From JANQRA01 sp035550735 (lineage in GTDB: Bacteria > Actinomycetota > Acidimicrobiia > Spongiisociales > ZC4RG35): DNA of 64,000 bases. Under the pieces are notes generated by a model. It had not been told where the DNA came from. It ran no database searches and saw only the letters and a program-made list of their open reading frames with translations. The translations under genes and the position numbers were made by a program. Positions 45,501 through 52,147 of the stretch are shown piece after piece; the first letter of the stretch is position 1, and each line of letters begins with the position of its first letter. The stretch covers positions 1 to 64,000 of the forward strand of contig DASZOM010000042.1 of NCBI GenBank assembly GCA_035550735.1, written 5' to 3'.

Positions 45501-45722
45501 CTGATCCGCGCCCTCAACGAGGAGCGCAAGCAGGCCGGGCTCGAGCTCACCGACCGGGTCCTCCTCAGTGTCCCCGTCGAGCACGCCGACGTGGTCGAGG
45601 CTCACAAGGACTGGATCGCCGCGGAGGTGCTGGCCACGGCGATCGTGGTCGAGTCTGGTCTGGAGCACCCCGTTCTCACCCTGGACACCGCATACGCCTA
45701 CGACGCCGGCCGTCAGGCCTGA
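42585..45722 (+). CDS. ileS: Isoleucyl-tRNA synthetase, unusual signature type
   Basis: Class I aminoacyl-tRNA synthetase of 1045 residues, charging tRNA-Ile. The HIGH motif region reads GVHTAWGR, with HTAW at 65-68: the first His is kept, the last is Trp. The KMSKS place reads EMHGS at 615-619 with Gly618 replacing the second Lys. Editing-domain (CP1) motifs such as GLVIWTTTPWTLPAN are present. Zinc knuckles are visible (WCPRCG, HCWRCD, CECG...CESCG). The anticodon-binding domain starts after RWLLSRAGQ. It has no second ileS copy in this window. The other motifs fit a real IleRS of a divergent subfamily. Confidence 0.93.
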   Translation: MSTRGEKTAFRPLPGQPDHDALEREILGWWEERAIFAKLREKNAGAEPFSFIDGPVTANKTLGVHTAWGRTLKDVIQRYKAARGFDLRYQNGWDCQGLWIEVGVEQELGLNSKKEIEEFGLEEFAHRCRAKVAWSVEELRRGSKRLGMWMDWENDYLTFSDNNIEYIWRFLKTLHERGWLFKGHRSTEWCPRCGTSISQHEITGQSGVYQEKADPSLYVRFPLVDRPGEGLVIWTTTPWTLPANVSAAVHPDREYGKLASGDWVAVERYPDEAFAETKTGSDLVGWRYQAPFEDLEAGAGIEHRVIPWDEVTMDQGTGVVHIAPGAGSEDFELAGIHGLPVLTPVDGAGRFYPEYGWLAGMSTTESRQPIVDALADKGVLVEAGEYVHSYPHCWRCDTPLIFRVADDWYISVADIRQPLKEANASVAWTPAYMGKLMDDWLNNMGDWNISRRRYYGLPLPFYPCECGHLNVIGSKTELGERAVEGMDQLEELRRPWIDRVPIRCESCGEVVRRVEEVGDVWLDAGIVPFSTLGWQSPEWVPGGNATGAARELTKADLPDHDYWKKWFPADWVSEMREQVRLWFYSQLFMSVALVGESPFRSVLGYEKMLAEDGREMHGSWGNLIGAEEAFEKMGADVMRWMYCAHPPDRNLLFGYQGAYEVRRRLLTLWNSARFLIDYGNIEAFVPTYGDLDGGPEDVDLSTNDRWLLSRAGQAIAEAQASLDGFRTDELITAFESYLDDLSNWYIRRSRRRFYDFDEAAFRTLWVGVVTAVRIVAPVMPFLTEHLWSNLVAGPCPDAPESVHLAGWPESLGEIDGDLLAEVAAVRRVVETGRRARMEASIKLRQPLRRAVVRGAAAAMGHADEILDELRVKEISFDADTELEVTVKPNFPVAGPRLGPRIKEVAAALAAHDYEDLPDGGVGAAGVTLGPDEVIRTEKVVLEGWVVAHDGGVSVAIDPTLDHELILEGRALELIRALNEERKQAGLELTDRVLLSVPVEHADVVEAHKDWIAAEVLATAIVVESGLEHPVLTLDTAYAYDAGRQA

Positions 45723-45775
45723 ACTAGCGCCGATAATCGCGGCTTGGTAACAGGCCGTCGTGCCAAGCTCTGACC

Positions 45776-46324
45776 ATGTCCGACGCCTCTCCTCCGTCCG
45801 CCGTCGTCCTGGTCGAGGGTGAGAGCGACCGACAGGCGGTCTTGGCGCTCGCCGAGCGGTCGGGTCGCTCGCTCGATGACGAAGGTGTATTGGTCGTGGC
45901 CATGGGTGGCATCACCAATCTCGCCAAGCATCTCGCCTGGCATCGTGATTCCACGCTCCTCGGCCTGTACGACTCGGGTGAGGAGGGGGTCGTGGCTTCC
46001 TCCCTGGCACTTGCGATACCGGGTCGCCTACCGGATCGAGCCGATTTGGAGCGGCTCGGCTTCTTCGTCTGTGTCGAGGACCTGGAGGACGAGCTGATCC
46101 GGGCGGTGGGCGCCGAGCGCCTGGTCGCGATCATCGGGGAGCAGGGTGAGATGGGGAGGTTTCGCCGGATGCAGCGTCAGCCGGCGCAACGGGACCGGTC
46201 CCTGCACGCCCATCTCAGGGTCTTCCTGGGCAACCGAAAGGTTCGCTACGGGCGTCTCTTGGTGGAGAGCCTCGACCTCGATCGGGCTCCTCCACCCCTC
46301 GAGGCACTGCTCTCCCGGCTCTGA
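45776..46324 (+). CDS. Stand-alone TOPRIM-domain protein (OLD-nuclease-like)
   Basis: A 182-residue protein. It begins VVLVEGESDRQAVL with the catalytic Glu14; the second acidic cluster is LLGLYDSGEEG around residue 66. This matches the TOPRIM half of OLD-family ATP-dependent nucleases, but the ATPase half is missing, and the neighbours encode none. It could be a metal-dependent nuclease or RNA/DNA-binding factor; many actinobacterial genomes have such short forms. It lies downstream of ileS and its stop directly abuts the convergent divIVA stop. Confidence 0.8.
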   Translation: MSDASPPSAVVLVEGESDRQAVLALAERSGRSLDDEGVLVVAMGGITNLAKHLAWHRDSTLLGLYDSGEEGVVASSLALAIPGRLPDRADLERLGFFVCVEDLEDELIRAVGAERLVAIIGEQGEMGRFRRMQRQPAQRDRSLHAHLRVFLGNRKVRYGRLLVESLDLDRAPPPLEALLSRL

Positions 46325-47158
46325 CTAGTCGTCCTCGTCGCTGTCGTCGCTGTCGTCGCCGTCGTCGCCGTCGTCCCCATCACTGTCTTGACCTCCGTCA
46401 CGAGAGCCGAACTGGAGGTCGTTGGCGACGCCGGTCAGGATCTCGTCGAGGTGATCCCGGGCCTCCTCGGTCTCCCCGTCTCCCTCGTCGGCCTCTCCCT
46501 CATCCTCCGACCCGGCTTCGTCCTCGACGCCCTCGTCGTCTTCGAGATCGAGAGGCTCGTCGGTCATGTGGTCGGCGATGGCTACCACCTCACCGCCCTC
46601 GTCATCGCCGTTGCCGGCGTCGGCACCGTCGCCGTGACCGTCGTTGATCACGGCATCCATCTGGTCGAGCTTGTCCGAGACCTCGCCGGCGAGCACGGAG
46701 AGCTCGGAGCGGATCGAGTTGACCCGGGCGGCCAGGGCGGCGATCTCGGCTTCGGTCTCCGCCCGCTTCGCCTCCTTCTCCGCCTCGAGGGTGTCGGCCT
46801 CGCCCCTCGCCTCGGAAACGATGTGCTCCGCCCGGCTCTGAGCGTCGGCAAGGAGCTGGTCGGCGGCGGTCTGGGCGGCGAGCAGGGCACGGCCGATCGC
46901 GCTCTCGTCGATGGCGGCCGGAGGCGTCGCCGTCACCGGCTTCTCCGGCTCGGCAACGGGCTCGGGTGCGGCCTCCGGTGCCGGAGCGGTGACCGGTGCG
47001 GCTGCCGGCGGGCGGCCCTGTTGCGCAGCCTCGAGCTGGTCGCTCAGCTCACGGATAGTGGCGACGATCTCGTCGAGGAAGTCATCCACCTCGTCGAGGT
47101 CGTAGCCGCGAAGGGCGGTGGAGAATGTCTTCTGTTCAACTTCCGCTGCGGTCAGCAT
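46325..47158 (-). CDS. DivIVA/Wag31-like polar growth protein with acidic tail
   Basis: Polar scaffold that guides cell-wall growth and division in Actinomycetota; 277 residues. Residues 1-45 (LTAAEVEQKTFSTALRGYDLDEVDDFLDEI) are the lipid-binding DivIVA head. A Pro/Ala linker (about 46-88) and a coiled coil (about 90-180) follow. The last hundred residues are extremely acidic, ending in runs of Asp/Gly/Ser, and the DNA for the last part is a 9-base imperfect repeat. RBS GAGAGGT and ATG at 47158 are clear. It is the last gene of the dcw run. Confidence 0.88.
   Translation of the reverse strand: MLTAAEVEQKTFSTALRGYDLDEVDDFLDEIVATIRELSDQLEAAQQGRPPAAAPVTAPAPEAAPEPVAEPEKPVTATPPAAIDESAIGRALLAAQTAADQLLADAQSRAEHIVSEARGEADTLEAEKEAKRAETEAEIAALAARVNSIRSELSVLAGEVSDKLDQMDAVINDGHGDGADAGNGDDEGGEVVAIADHMTDEPLDLEDDEGVEDEAGSEDEGEADEGDGETEEARDHLDEILTGVANDLQFGSRDGGQDSDGDDGDDGDDSDDSDEDD
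46327..46378. repeat. Imperfect 9-bp tandem repeat in the divIVA 3' end
   Basis: The bases here repeat GTCGTCGCC or GTCGTCGCT about five times on the plus strand, encoding alternating Asp-Asp-Gly and Asp-Asp-Ser at the protein's end. The register is multiple-of-three, so copy changes would only alter tail length. Confidence 0.7.
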
Positions 47159-47184
47159 TTGTGCACCTCTCGAGTTCGGCAGGC

Positions 47185-47213
47185 AGGATAAGAAGGCTGG
47201 GGGGCGGCGACAA
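47185..47213 (-). promoter_or_regulatory. Candidate promoter of divIVA
   Basis: In the 58-base gap between yggT and divIVA the minus strand has a -35 TTGTCG (47208-47213) and a -10 TATCCT (47185-47190) with a 17-base spacer; both match 4 of 6 consensus bases. The predicted start is about 47178, 20 bases before the ATG, and includes the GAGAGGT ribosome-binding site. Confidence 0.5.
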
Positions 47214-47216
47214 GGA

Positions 47217-47471
47217 TCAGCGGATCAACGCCATGAGGATCTGTATGGCGATGAGCAGGATGATCGGGGACAGGTCCAGTGCGCCTCCCCCGATCCTGAT
47301 CGGTGGGACCACCCGGCGGATGGGGAGGATGACCGGGTAGATGATCCGGTCGAGAAAGGTCTGCAGCCTCCCAAGCGGATGTGTCGAGGACACCCTGATC
47401 CAGGAGAGGATCACCCAGGCGAAGACTGCATAGAAGTAGATGGTGAGCAGCCCAATGAGGAGGTCGCGCAC
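47217..47471 (-). CDS. YggT-family membrane protein
   Basis: An 84-residue protein with two hydrophobic helices (about 5-26 and 62-84) and the family motif GRLQTFLDRIIYPVILPIRRVVPP in between. YggT proteins neighbour sepF in many Gram-positive genomes and are tied to division or osmotic homeostasis, but the mechanism is unknown. The GTG start is two bases after the sepF stop. Confidence 0.9.
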   Translation of the reverse strand: MRDLLIGLLTIYFYAVFAWVILSWIRVSSTHPLGRLQTFLDRIIYPVILPIRRVVPPIRIGGGALDLSPIILLIAIQILMALIR

Positions 47472-47473
47472 CG

Positions 47474-48034
47474 TCAGTCGACGTCGTCGAGCTCGTAGGC
47501 GCCGAGCGAGGACAGCCGACGCTTCTCGTCCCGGCTCAGCGTGACCCGTGGGGGAAGGACGAGCACCAACCCGTCACCCACCCGGCGCATCGAGCCGTCG
47601 AGGGCATAGATCAGACCGGAGGAGAAGTCGACGACCCGTCTCACCAGATCGGGGTCGGCCTGACGCATGTCGAGGACGACAGGCACCCGATCACGGACCC
47701 GGTCGGCCAGCATCCTCGCATCGGAGAACTCCTCGACCACCAGGATGTCGGACTGGATCTCGACCGGCCGGACGATGGGGCTCGCCGGCGGCTCGACCCG
47801 ACGCCCCGGTTCGGCCCGCATCGGCGGCTCAACCCGCCTCTGGGGACGGTTGGCCGCCCGCGCCGTCGGCGGCGGCTCCACCCGACGTCCCTCGGCGATC
47901 GGCTCGACACCACGCGTGGAGCCCACCGATTCCTGGTGGTTGGAGGCATTGGCCAGGTCTGCGGCCTCGGCCTCGATCTGGTCCTCGTCGACCAGCCCCA
48001 GATAGACGAGAGCCTTCGAGAACAGTGAGGACAT
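47474..48034 (-). CDS. sepF: Cell-division protein SepF
   Basis: Membrane anchor for FtsZ, taking the role of FtsA, which is absent from this locus; 186 residues. An N-terminal amphipathic helix (MSSLFSKALVYLGL) is followed by an Arg/Pro linker with three RRVEPP repeats, and the SepF core (about 90-180) with VVLDMRQADPDLVRRVVDF and GLIYALDG. The ATG lies directly after the yggS stop, and GGAG precedes it. Confidence 0.93.
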   Translation of the reverse strand: MSSLFSKALVYLGLVDEDQIEAEAADLANASNHQESVGSTRGVEPIAEGRRVEPPPTARAANRPQRRVEPPMRAEPGRRVEPPASPIVRPVEIQSDILVVEEFSDARMLADRVRDRVPVVLDMRQADPDLVRRVVDFSSGLIYALDGSMRRVGDGLVLVLPPRVTLSRDEKRRLSSLGAYELDDVD

Positions 48035-48700
48035 TCACTCTCCGGTTGATTTGCGGGGGCCAAAGATAGCCCGTCCCACGCGAATCAATGAGGAACCTTC
48101 CTCGATCGCCACTTCGAAGTCGTCGGTCATCCCCATCGAGAGCTCGGTCACCGTCGGGTGGGTCCCCCGGGCCCGATCACGCATCTGGCGGAGAAGCCGG
48201 AAGTGAGGCCGACTGTCCTCGGGGTCGGTCGGAATGGGAGGGATGGCCATTAGCCCGCGCACGTCGAGGCCGGTGGCGAACATCCAGGCAAGCTCCTCCT
48301 CGATCCTGTTCGGGTCGATGCCCGACTTCTGCGGCTCCCGGCCCACGTTGACCTGGGCCAGCACCGGCGGCGCTTGTCCTTTTCCCTTCATCCAGGCCGA
48401 AGCCAGCGAGCGACGATCCATCGAGTGGAGGAGGACGGCAACACCGCGGACCAGACGCGCCTTGTTCGATTGCAGGGTGCCGACGTAGTGCCATTGGATG
48501 TCGTCGGGGAGCTGCGGCGCCTTCTCCGCGAGCTCCTGGGCCTTGTTCTCACCGAATACGCGGTGCCCCTGCTCATAGACGTCCATGATCTGGTCGACAC
48601 TCATCGTCTTCGAGACCGCCACCACCGTGATCTCGTCTAGGTCTCGGCCGGTCCGGTCGGCGGCGGCGGCAACCCTCTCCATCACCGATGCGTAGCTCAT
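48035..48700 (-). CDS. yggS: YggS/PLPBP pyridoxal-phosphate homeostasis protein
   Basis: Holds PLP and balances vitamin B6; not known to be an enzyme. From ATG 48700 it has 221 residues; ATGA overlap with pgeF decides this over the GTG at 48709. The PLP-binding lysine is in VAVSKTMSVDQI. Other marks are GHRVFGENKAQEL, WHYVGTLQSNKAR and SMGMTDDFEVAI. It lies between pgeF and sepF, its standard place in Actinomycetota and Firmicutes. Confidence 0.94.
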   Translation of the reverse strand: MSYASVMERVAAAADRTGRDLDEITVVAVSKTMSVDQIMDVYEQGHRVFGENKAQELAEKAPQLPDDIQWHYVGTLQSNKARLVRGVAVLLHSMDRRSLASAWMKGKGQAPPVLAQVNVGREPQKSGIDPNRIEEELAWMFATGLDVRGLMAIPPIPTDPEDSRPHFRLLRQMRDRARGTHPTVTELSMGMTDDFEVAIEEGSSLIRVGRAIFGPRKSTGE

Positions 48701-49320
48701 GGCAGCCACCCGATGGCGGCCAGCCGCTGCTTGGTTGCATCACGGCGGTGGCTGAACCAACCGGGGTCGTGGTACGTGCAGGCGCCAATCGACCAGGTGT
48801 CGATGGCGGGAATCTGACTGCTGATCGCACCGGGGAGATCCACCGACGTCGTCGACCAGGTCGTCTCGGAGCGATGGGCCTCGAAACGCCCGGCGACCTC
48901 CTCACCGACTTCGAAACAGCACGGCCCGATCCCGGGACCGACCGCCGCCCTGAGCGGGGCGTGACCCGCCGCAGTCATCTCCCCGACCAGCTCTCCGACC
49001 ACGCCTGCGTCTGTGCCCCTCCACCCGGCATGGGCAACTCCGACCGCCGAGTCGGCGTGGACGACCACGGCGAAGCAATCGGCGGTGAACACGGTGACAG
49101 CGAGGTCTCGACTCGTGGTCCACAGGGCGTCCGCCTCCCCGGCTTCACCGGGCTCGTCGATCCTGACCACACCGGCACCGTGGACCTGACGGACCGTGGC
49201 CCATCGCCCCGGTGACCCGATGCGCCCGATCAGCACCTGCCGGGCTGTCGGGTCGTTTCGTATGTCGCCGTCCCCGCCCTCGCTGAAGGCCACCCCGTCC
49301 CAGCCCGGGGGTCGGATCAT
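48697..49320 (-). CDS. pgeF: Peptidoglycan editing factor PgeF (YfiH, multicopper-type fold)
   Basis: A 207-residue protein of the YfiH/LACC1 family with purine-nucleoside-phosphorylase or peptidoglycan-editing activity. The active-site motifs are all visible: RQVHG (44-48), TADC near residue 79, HAGWRG near 96-101, GPCCFEVG near 131 and FSHRRD at the end. ATG 49320 overlaps the ftsZ stop. It belongs to the ftsZ-pgeF-yggS-sepF chain. Confidence 0.93.
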   Translation of the reverse strand: MIRPPGWDGVAFSEGGDGDIRNDPTARQVLIGRIGSPGRWATVRQVHGAGVVRIDEPGEAGEADALWTTSRDLAVTVFTADCFAVVVHADSAVGVAHAGWRGTDAGVVGELVGEMTAAGHAPLRAAVGPGIGPCCFEVGEEVAGRFEAHRSETTWSTTSVDLPGAISSQIPAIDTWSIGACTYHDPGWFSHRRDATKQRLAAIGWLP

Positions 49321-50366
49321 CCCTGGACGAAACTGGGGATGTCCAGCAGGTCCTCGTCGAGAGAGCTGGGGCGTCGTCCCGGCTCCTCGGTGGACCGTAT
49401 CGACCGATTGGGGCGACGACGACCCTCGAAACCGGCTGCGATGACCGTGACCTTCATCTCCTGGCCGAGGTCGTCGTCGATGATGGCCCCGAAGATGATG
49501 TCAGCCTCGGCGTCGGCGTGGTCTGAGACGACCCGAGCTGCCTCCGTGGCCTCGTGCAATGTCATCGAGTTGGGACCCGACACACTGAGGAGGACACCCT
49601 TGGCCCCGTCCATCGAGGACTCGAGCATCGGGGAGGCGATGGCACGCTCGGCCGCCTGCCGCGCCCGGTTCTCCCCGGTGGCCCGGCCGATCCCCATGAC
49701 TGCGGAGCCGGCGTCGGCCATGATGGTGCGAACGTCGGCGAAGTCGACATTGATCAGACCCGGGGTGGTGATCAGATCGGTGATCCCGGTGACACCACTC
49801 ATCAGGACCTCGTCGGCGAGCCGGAAGGTGTCGGCCATCGGCGCCGACGGGTCGCCCACATCGAGCAGACGATCGTTGGGGATGACGATGAGGGTGTCCA
49901 CCGAGTCCTTCAGCGAGTCGATGCCCTGCTCCGCATGGACGGCACGTCGACGCCCTTCGAATCCGAAGGGACGGGTGACGACACCCACCGTGAGAGCACC
50001 CACGGACCGTGCCACCTCGGCCACGACCGGTGCGCCACCGGTTCCCGTGCCACCGCCCTCGCCGGCGGTGATGAAGACCATGTCCGAGCCCTTGAGCACC
50101 TCTTCGAGCTCGGCGCGGTGCTCCTCTGCCGCGGCCCGACCGATCTCGGGGTTGGCACCCGCGCCGAGACCGCGGGTCACCTCGCGACCGATGTCCAGCT
50201 TGACATCGGCGTCACTCATCAACAGTGCCTGGGCATCGGTGTTGAGGGCGATGAACTCGACGCCACGCACCCCCTGTTCCACCATGCGATTCACGGCATT
50301 GACGCCACCACCGCCGATGCCGACCACCTTGATCACGGCCAGGTAGCCGCCACTGCCGTTAGCCAC
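49317..50366 (-). CDS. ftsZ: Cell-division GTPase FtsZ
   Basis: Tubulin homologue that forms the Z ring; 349 residues from the GTG at 50366, which has GGAGG six bases upstream (an ATG at 50390 is in frame but lacks support). The GTP-binding signature GEGGGTGTGGAPV is near residue 105, and the T7 loop NVDFADVRTIM near residue 205. The disordered linker is short, and the C-terminal tail DEDLLDIPSFVQG would bind SepF. Downstream overlap with pgeF is ATGA. Confidence 0.98.
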   Translation of the reverse strand: MANGSGGYLAVIKVVGIGGGGVNAVNRMVEQGVRGVEFIALNTDAQALLMSDADVKLDIGREVTRGLGAGANPEIGRAAAEEHRAELEEVLKGSDMVFITAGEGGGTGTGGAPVVAEVARSVGALTVGVVTRPFGFEGRRRAVHAEQGIDSLKDSVDTLIVIPNDRLLDVGDPSAPMADTFRLADEVLMSGVTGITDLITTPGLINVDFADVRTIMADAGSAVMGIGRATGENRARQAAERAIASPMLESSMDGAKGVLLSVSGPNSMTLHEATEAARVVSDHADAEADIIFGAIIDDDLGQEMKVTVIAAGFEGRRRPNRSIRSTEEPGRRPSSLDEDLLDIPSFVQG

Positions 50367-50404
50367 AGGAAACCTCCGTTCGGGGGACACGTATCAAACG
50401 TTGA

Positions 50405-50433
50405 AGTAGAGGTTTAGCTTTGGGCATTGTCAA
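50405..50433 (-). promoter_or_regulatory. Candidate ftsZ promoter
   Basis: In the 114-base gap between ftsQ and ftsZ the minus strand has a consensus -35 TTGACA (50428-50433) and a -10 TCTACT (50405-50410) separated by 17 bases. The predicted start is about 50397, leaving a 30-base leader with the GGAGG of ftsZ. It would let FtsZ be made at higher levels than the upstream mur genes. Confidence 0.6.
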
Positions 50434-50480
50434 AGTAAACCCCCAATGTCTAAGCCTCAACTAGAGGTTCAAGAAGGTTG

Positions 50481-51251
50481 CTACTGGTCATGTCCCGGGC
50501 TGTCATCGGTTGATCCCGGGGTCTGCACCGCCGGGTTGGTGGGTGCGATCAACACCACGGTCGAGCCGGCGAGAACGCCCTGTTCCAGCAGGGCAGTCAG
50601 GCTCAACGCCTTGTCCTCCATGTCTACGGGCCGGCCGAGACGGACCTGATGACCCGATACCGTTGCCCAGAGCTCGTCGTCCACCCGCGTGACGACGGTC
50701 CCCTCCTGCAGTTCGTCGGGCAGGGCAGCGACGAAGGCGATAGCTCCGAGCAGCTCCGGTGTCTCCGGGGCGAGCTCGTCGCTCACCTCGGGCAGGTCGA
50801 CCCAACCCATCTCCGGTCCTGGCTCGTCGGCTGACGGCAATGCCACCCCGTCCATGGAGCGCCGGGTCCATCCACCGGCCGTCCGGGCCCAGGCCACCGG
50901 CACCCGTTCCACGACCTCGACGTTCACCGTGTCGGGCCACTCCCTCATCACCACGGCTTCGGCCACCCAAGGATCGGCGAGCAAGGCGCGCTCCACGGCA
51001 CCGGGGTTGACCATGATCATCGGGGTGCCCGCCATCACCCCGACGTCGACAAGGATCGAGTTCGTGGAGCTCGCCTCGACCCCCTTGGTGTTGACCAGGT
51101 CGACACTCAGCCATGGTGAGAAGAGAAGCCACACCAGCGAGCCCGCCACGAGCACGAACGCGAGGAACTTGAGAAGCCGGGTCACGTTTCGCTTGGCGTT
51201 GTCCTCGGCGACGGTCCTCCGCCGCTCCACCAGACGTGGGTCGATGCTCAT
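50481..51251 (-). CDS. ftsQ: Division protein FtsQ (POTRA)
   Basis: Bitopic division protein that binds FtsL and FtsB; 256 residues. A cytoplasmic N-terminus (Arg-rich, about 27 residues) is followed by a membrane helix (28-46), a POTRA-like domain (VDLVNTKGVEASS) and the beta domain (VVERVPVAW, SMDGVALP). ATG 51251 overlaps murB by ATGA. It ends 114 bases before ftsZ. Confidence 0.92.
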   Translation of the reverse strand: MSIDPRLVERRRTVAEDNAKRNVTRLLKFLAFVLVAGSLVWLLFSPWLSVDLVNTKGVEASSTNSILVDVGVMAGTPMIMVNPGAVERALLADPWVAEAVVMREWPDTVNVEVVERVPVAWARTAGGWTRRSMDGVALPSADEPGPEMGWVDLPEVSDELAPETPELLGAIAFVAALPDELQEGTVVTRVDDELWATVSGHQVRLGRPVDMEDKALSLTALLEQGVLAGSTVVLIAPTNPAVQTPGSTDDSPGHDQ

Positions 51252-52147
51252 TGGACGAATCCGACGAATTGGATCTCCGGCTCCAGCATGGTCCCCGATC
51301 GCTCCAGCACCGTGTCTTTCACCCGCTCCACCAGCTCCCGGATCTGGGCGGAGGTCGCATCGGGTCCGGCGACGAAGAAGTTGGCGTGCTTCTCGGAGAC
51401 CGAGACGCTCCCGATGGCCATCCCCTTGAGACCCAGTCTGTCGATCAGGTCGCCCGCGGCCATCCCGGGCGGATTCTTGAAGACACTGCCGGCGTTGAGT
51501 GTCCCCCCCGGCTGATTCTCCTTGCGCCAGCGGGTGATCTCCCTCATCAGCCGTTTGCCGTCTTCCTCCGGGCCCTTCTCCCCCTGGAAGCGGGCGGAGA
51601 GGATGACCTCGTCGGCGGAGACGTTGGAGTGGCGATAGGACAGGTCGAGCTGGGAAGGGCCCGACTCCCGGATCGTGCCGTCGGCGAGGTCGAGGATGCG
51701 GGCGGTGATCAGACGGTCGGTGGTCTCGACATCGAAGCAGCCGGCGTTCTGACGCACGGCGCCACCGACCGACCCGGGCACTCCGACGAAGAACTCCAAC
51801 CCGAGGACACCCGCTTCCACCGCGGTCCGGGCGACCCGTGGCAGTGGTGCCGCTCCCCCGGCCTCGACCCGGTCTTCGCTCACCTCGATGGCGGCGAATC
51901 CGAGACCGAGGTGGACCACGAGGCCATCGAAGCCGTCATCCGCCACCAACAGGTTCGAGCCCCGGCCCAGGACCAGGAGAGGGTGCTCCCGAGTCAGACC
52001 CGAGTCGACCAGCGACATCAGATCCTCGATCGACTCGACCTCGGCGAACAGACGCGCCGGGCCGCCCGCCTTGTAGGTGGTCAGCGGCCCGAGAGGCACA
52101 CCCTCCCTGACCAGTCCCGTGGCGACTGGAGGCCGGTCCGGGCTCAT
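51248..52147 (-). CDS. murB: UDP-N-acetylenolpyruvoylglucosamine reductase
   Basis: Flavoenzyme that reduces UDP-GlcNAc-enolpyruvate to UDP-MurNAc; 299 residues. The FAD-binding stretch is LVLGRGSNLLVADDGFDG; then FFVGVPGSVGGAVRQNAG and the catalytic NAGSVFKNP with Ser. SVSEKHANFFV matches the C-terminal region. ATGA overlaps on both sides. Confidence 0.96.
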   Translation of the reverse strand: MSPDRPPVATGLVREGVPLGPLTTYKAGGPARLFAEVESIEDLMSLVDSGLTREHPLLVLGRGSNLLVADDGFDGLVVHLGLGFAAIEVSEDRVEAGGAAPLPRVARTAVEAGVLGLEFFVGVPGSVGGAVRQNAGCFDVETTDRLITARILDLADGTIRESGPSQLDLSYRHSNVSADEVILSARFQGEKGPEEDGKRLMREITRWRKENQPGGTLNAGSVFKNPPGMAAGDLIDRLGLKGMAIGSVSVSEKHANFFVAGPDATSAQIRELVERVKDTVLERSGTMLEPEIQFVGFVQ

